From: Camelus bactrianus
Lineage: Eukaryota > Chordata > Mammalia > Artiodactyla > Camelidae
Assembly: GCF_048773025.1 (NCBI RefSeq)
Contig: NC_133559.1
Coordinates: 9,888,501-9,952,500, forward strand
DNA: 64,000 bases
Reading direction: 5' to 3'
Shown here piece after piece: positions 61,748-64,000 of this stretch (positions are counted from its first letter, which is position 1; each line of letters starts with the position of its first letter). The notes beneath the pieces are model-generated. The model saw nothing but the letters and a program-made list of their open reading frames with translations. It had not been told where the DNA came from and did not search any database. The translations under genes were made by a program, and so were the position numbers.

Positions 61748-62692
61748 TCACACAGTTTTGGGAGGTGAGTACCTACTGAGAACCCTTCTCAGAGCTGTCT
61801 TCACTTCTTTATTTCTCAGTGTGTAGACAAGGGGGTTGAGTAGTGGGGTGATCACCATATAGGTCACTGCCACAAGCCGGTCCTTGTCTGAGGAGTAAAG
61901 GGATGTGGGCCTCAAGTAGATAAAGGAAGCGCAACCATAGTGGACAATGACCACTGTGAGGTGGGAGGCACAGGTGGCGAAGGCCTTACGCTGTCCCTCC
62001 ACTGAGGAGATCTTAAGGATGGTGGAGACAATGAAGACATAGGAGGTGAAGATCAACACAAAGGGAACCAGCAACACCAGGATGCTGAAGAAAAAGATAA
62101 CCATCTCCTTCAAGTTGGTGTCTGTGCAGCCCAGTTTTATGACAGGGGAAATGTCACAGAAAAAGTTGTTGATCCGATTGGAGGCACAGAAAGGTACACT
62201 AAACACCAGGATGTTGACAACCACAGAGACCAGGAAACCACAGAAGCTTGAGGCTAAAACCAGCTGTGTGCAGGTGGCTCTGTTGACAATGAGTGTGTAG
62301 TTGAGAGGGTTACAGATGGCAGCGTAGCGGTCATAGCCCATCACAGCAATTAGAAAACAGTTGGTACAAGCCAAGCCCACAAAGAAATAGAGCTGGGCAG
62401 CACAAGCGGGGACAGAAATAGTCGGACTTGTGGACAGCAGGTTGGTCAGCATGTTTGGTACGATGACCAAGGTGTAGCAGGTTTCAGAGCAGGAGAGGAC
62501 AAAGAGAAAGAAGTACATAGGGGTGTGCAAAGTCCGATCCAGACAAATGACAGTCATGATGGTGGTATTGGCCATCAGTGTGGTCAGGTAGACCAGTAGG
62601 AAGACAAAGAAGAGAAGGATCTGCAGATCCCCCAGGTTTGAGAAGCCTATAAGTATGAACTCGGTGATCATGCTCTGGTTCTGTCTCTTCAT
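61748..62692 (-). CDS. Olfactory receptor family 10, OR10T-like, intact
   Basis: A single-exon class II olfactory receptor of 314 residues with start MKRQNQSMITEF, which carries an N-glycosylation site (NQS). Seven membrane segments, LHTPMYFF (about 55-62), MGYDRYAAIC (about 118-127, A in place of the usual V), KAFATCASHL and PLLNPLVYTLRN are present, so it looks functional. It resembles the neighbouring OR10T2-like protein more than it resembles remembered human OR10K2: shared stretches include VPFCASNRINNFFCD versus MPFCGPNRVNHYFCD, and HYGCAS-IYLRP. It could be the working counterpart of the human pseudogene OR10T1P or a local duplicate of OR10T2, so I give no symbol. About 11 kb separates the two receptors. 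Confidence 0.87.
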   Translation of the reverse strand: MKRQNQSMITEFILIGFSNLGDLQILLFFVFLLVYLTTLMANTTIMTVICLDRTLHTPMYFFLFVLSCSETCYTLVIVPNMLTNLLSTSPTISVPACAAQLYFFVGLACTNCFLIAVMGYDRYAAICNPLNYTLIVNRATCTQLVLASSFCGFLVSVVVNILVFSVPFCASNRINNFFCDISPVIKLGCTDTNLKEMVIFFFSILVLLVPFVLIFTSYVFIVSTILKISSVEGQRKAFATCASHLTVVIVHYGCASFIYLRPTSLYSSDKDRLVAVTYMVITPLLNPLVYTLRNKEVKTALRRVLSRYSPPKTV

Positions 62693-62699
62693 CGATCAC

Positions 62700-64000
62700 C
62701 AGGAATCAGATTCAGACGTCCTGAAACTGACAACAAAAAGGATTTGATAAAAGCGAATGCCCCCAAAGAAACCACGTTTGTGTTTCTGTACAAAGTTGAT
62801 GATACTGGTCTGACAAAGTGAGTAACAAACAGGTTAAGCACATGACCGGGGAGTGAGGGGAAAGCAGGAGGCATGAGGAGCAGTGACGTAAGTAAATTCC
62901 CAATTCAACGATATCTGAAGAAATTTATTTATATGTTTATGAGTTGCTTCCATTTCTTTGTATTCCTTTTTGCACAGAAGGTCCATACATAGTGCGCTAA
63001 ATCGAGAGGTGATTTAGAGCTCTTCCCATCTAATCCTGCCATTTTATTGAAACTGAGGCTCAAAAGGTTAAATCATTTGTTTAACCCACATGAGCATGAG
63101 AGTCCTGAGAAATCACCTATCTTCAAAGCCATTTTATGAAAATATAAATTAGAAAAAAAAAAAGGAATTGAAAAGTCATCTATCCAATCCCTCATACACT
63201 TGACACAAATCCTACTTGTTTATGTGTAATGAAGTATTTTCATTTATTTAAAGGTGTTTAGGTTTATTTACCCATGATCAATTGTGAAGCCTTGGAGATG
63301 GGCTTAGAATGACCCCACATATTGGGGTTTCCCTTGTCATGAGTGCAGGGAATTTGGGATTAAGAATCTAACTAAAGGTCAAATAATGCTCAGAGCATGA
63401 CAAGGCTTGGGCTGACACCTTCATCCCTTTTGGCCTCTACCTCTGCCTTAACCTCTGTTGCTTCCATAAAGTTCTCAGAGCAGCTCTCACCATTATCTGT
63501 GGGAAGACCTGGAGTTTGATTCAGAGATGACGTAATTCTAAAACCTTTACACTAACCTTAGAAAATCATACAATCTTCATATTAGAACAAAGCTCAGGAA
63601 TCTTCTAACTTAATCTGCACCTAATTCTGTGAGCCTTTTAATATAAATTTGGAAAGTATTGTCCAATCACTGTAGTCAGGTTCCAGTTGTAAGGAACCCA
63701 TTATCTCACAAAACAGACTGCTGTCTTCCTGGGTGGCTTAACTGGCTAAACCTTCTTATTCTGAGAGGAACCATGCCTCCTTGAAACATCCACTCTTCGT
63801 TCTTGATTTATTCTCTGCAAATACTCATGAGAATATTAATTCTTTTCTATAAATGACAGCCTTTTAGTTAATTGGAATAAAATGATCATGTGTATTTATG
63901 GGCCTTATTTTCCTCCTAGTGTTCTTAGTTCTCTCAATTATTTCTCCATGATTATCTGGAATTCTCTGTTCTAATCACTATCTCAGGCCATTAAATCATA
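62700..64000. other. Upstream flank of the OR10T-like gene, nothing else recognised
   Basis: AT-rich single-copy-looking DNA. No receptor motif or clear repeat was seen to the end of the window. Confidence 0.5.

Overview
This is a mammalian nuclear window, most likely from a camelid. It carries three complete CD1 antigen-presentation genes on the + strand and two intact olfactory receptor genes on the - strand, with old retroelements filling most of the rest. The camelid call rests on two tRNA-Ala-derived SINE copies (about 52.0 and 54.4 kb) that match the camelid vic-1 type, and on L1 3' tails of the artiodactyl kind. The gene order fits the CD1 to OR10 region of human chromosome 1q23. No species was confirmed by a search.

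Left and centre (about 4.8 to 41.3 kb): CD1A (4851-7500), CD1B (21281-24850) and CD1E (37835-40689). Each has the family's six exons: signal peptide, alpha1, alpha2, Ig-like alpha3, transmembrane, and cytoplasmic tail. All splice sites used are GT-AG, all coding introns are in the same phase pattern, and each gene reads through without a break (339, 333 and 397 residues). The proteins should pair with beta2-microglobulin. CD1a and CD1b would present lipid antigens to T cells, and CD1e would help load lipids inside the endosome. The three genes share a 5' flanking block about 90-120 bases before the ATG, and an L2 LINE fragment downstream, as expected of gene duplicates. No CD1C-like exon was seen between CD1A and CD1B. 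CD1B points the same way as its neighbours, unlike human CD1B.

Right (about 49.5 to 62.7 kb): two single-exon class II olfactory receptors of family 10, both on the - strand. The first looks like OR10T2. The second is a related OR10T-like gene.

Between genes: L1 pieces (several of L1M type), L2 and MIR pieces, several solo LTR-like fossils, the two SINEs, and microsatellites, including a roughly 300-base TATC array at 16.6 kb. A small isolated CpG-rich patch at 42.2 kb is unexplained.

Most notable: CD1B and CD1E share 212 identical bases in the alpha3 exon while the surrounding exon and introns differ, a pattern of recent gene conversion. CD1A has a longer tail than human CD1a. CD1E has a 15-base tandem duplication in its transmembrane exon. 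CD1B intron 3 carries a retro-insertion bounded by a perfect 15-base target-site duplication. I found no wholly new kind of system.
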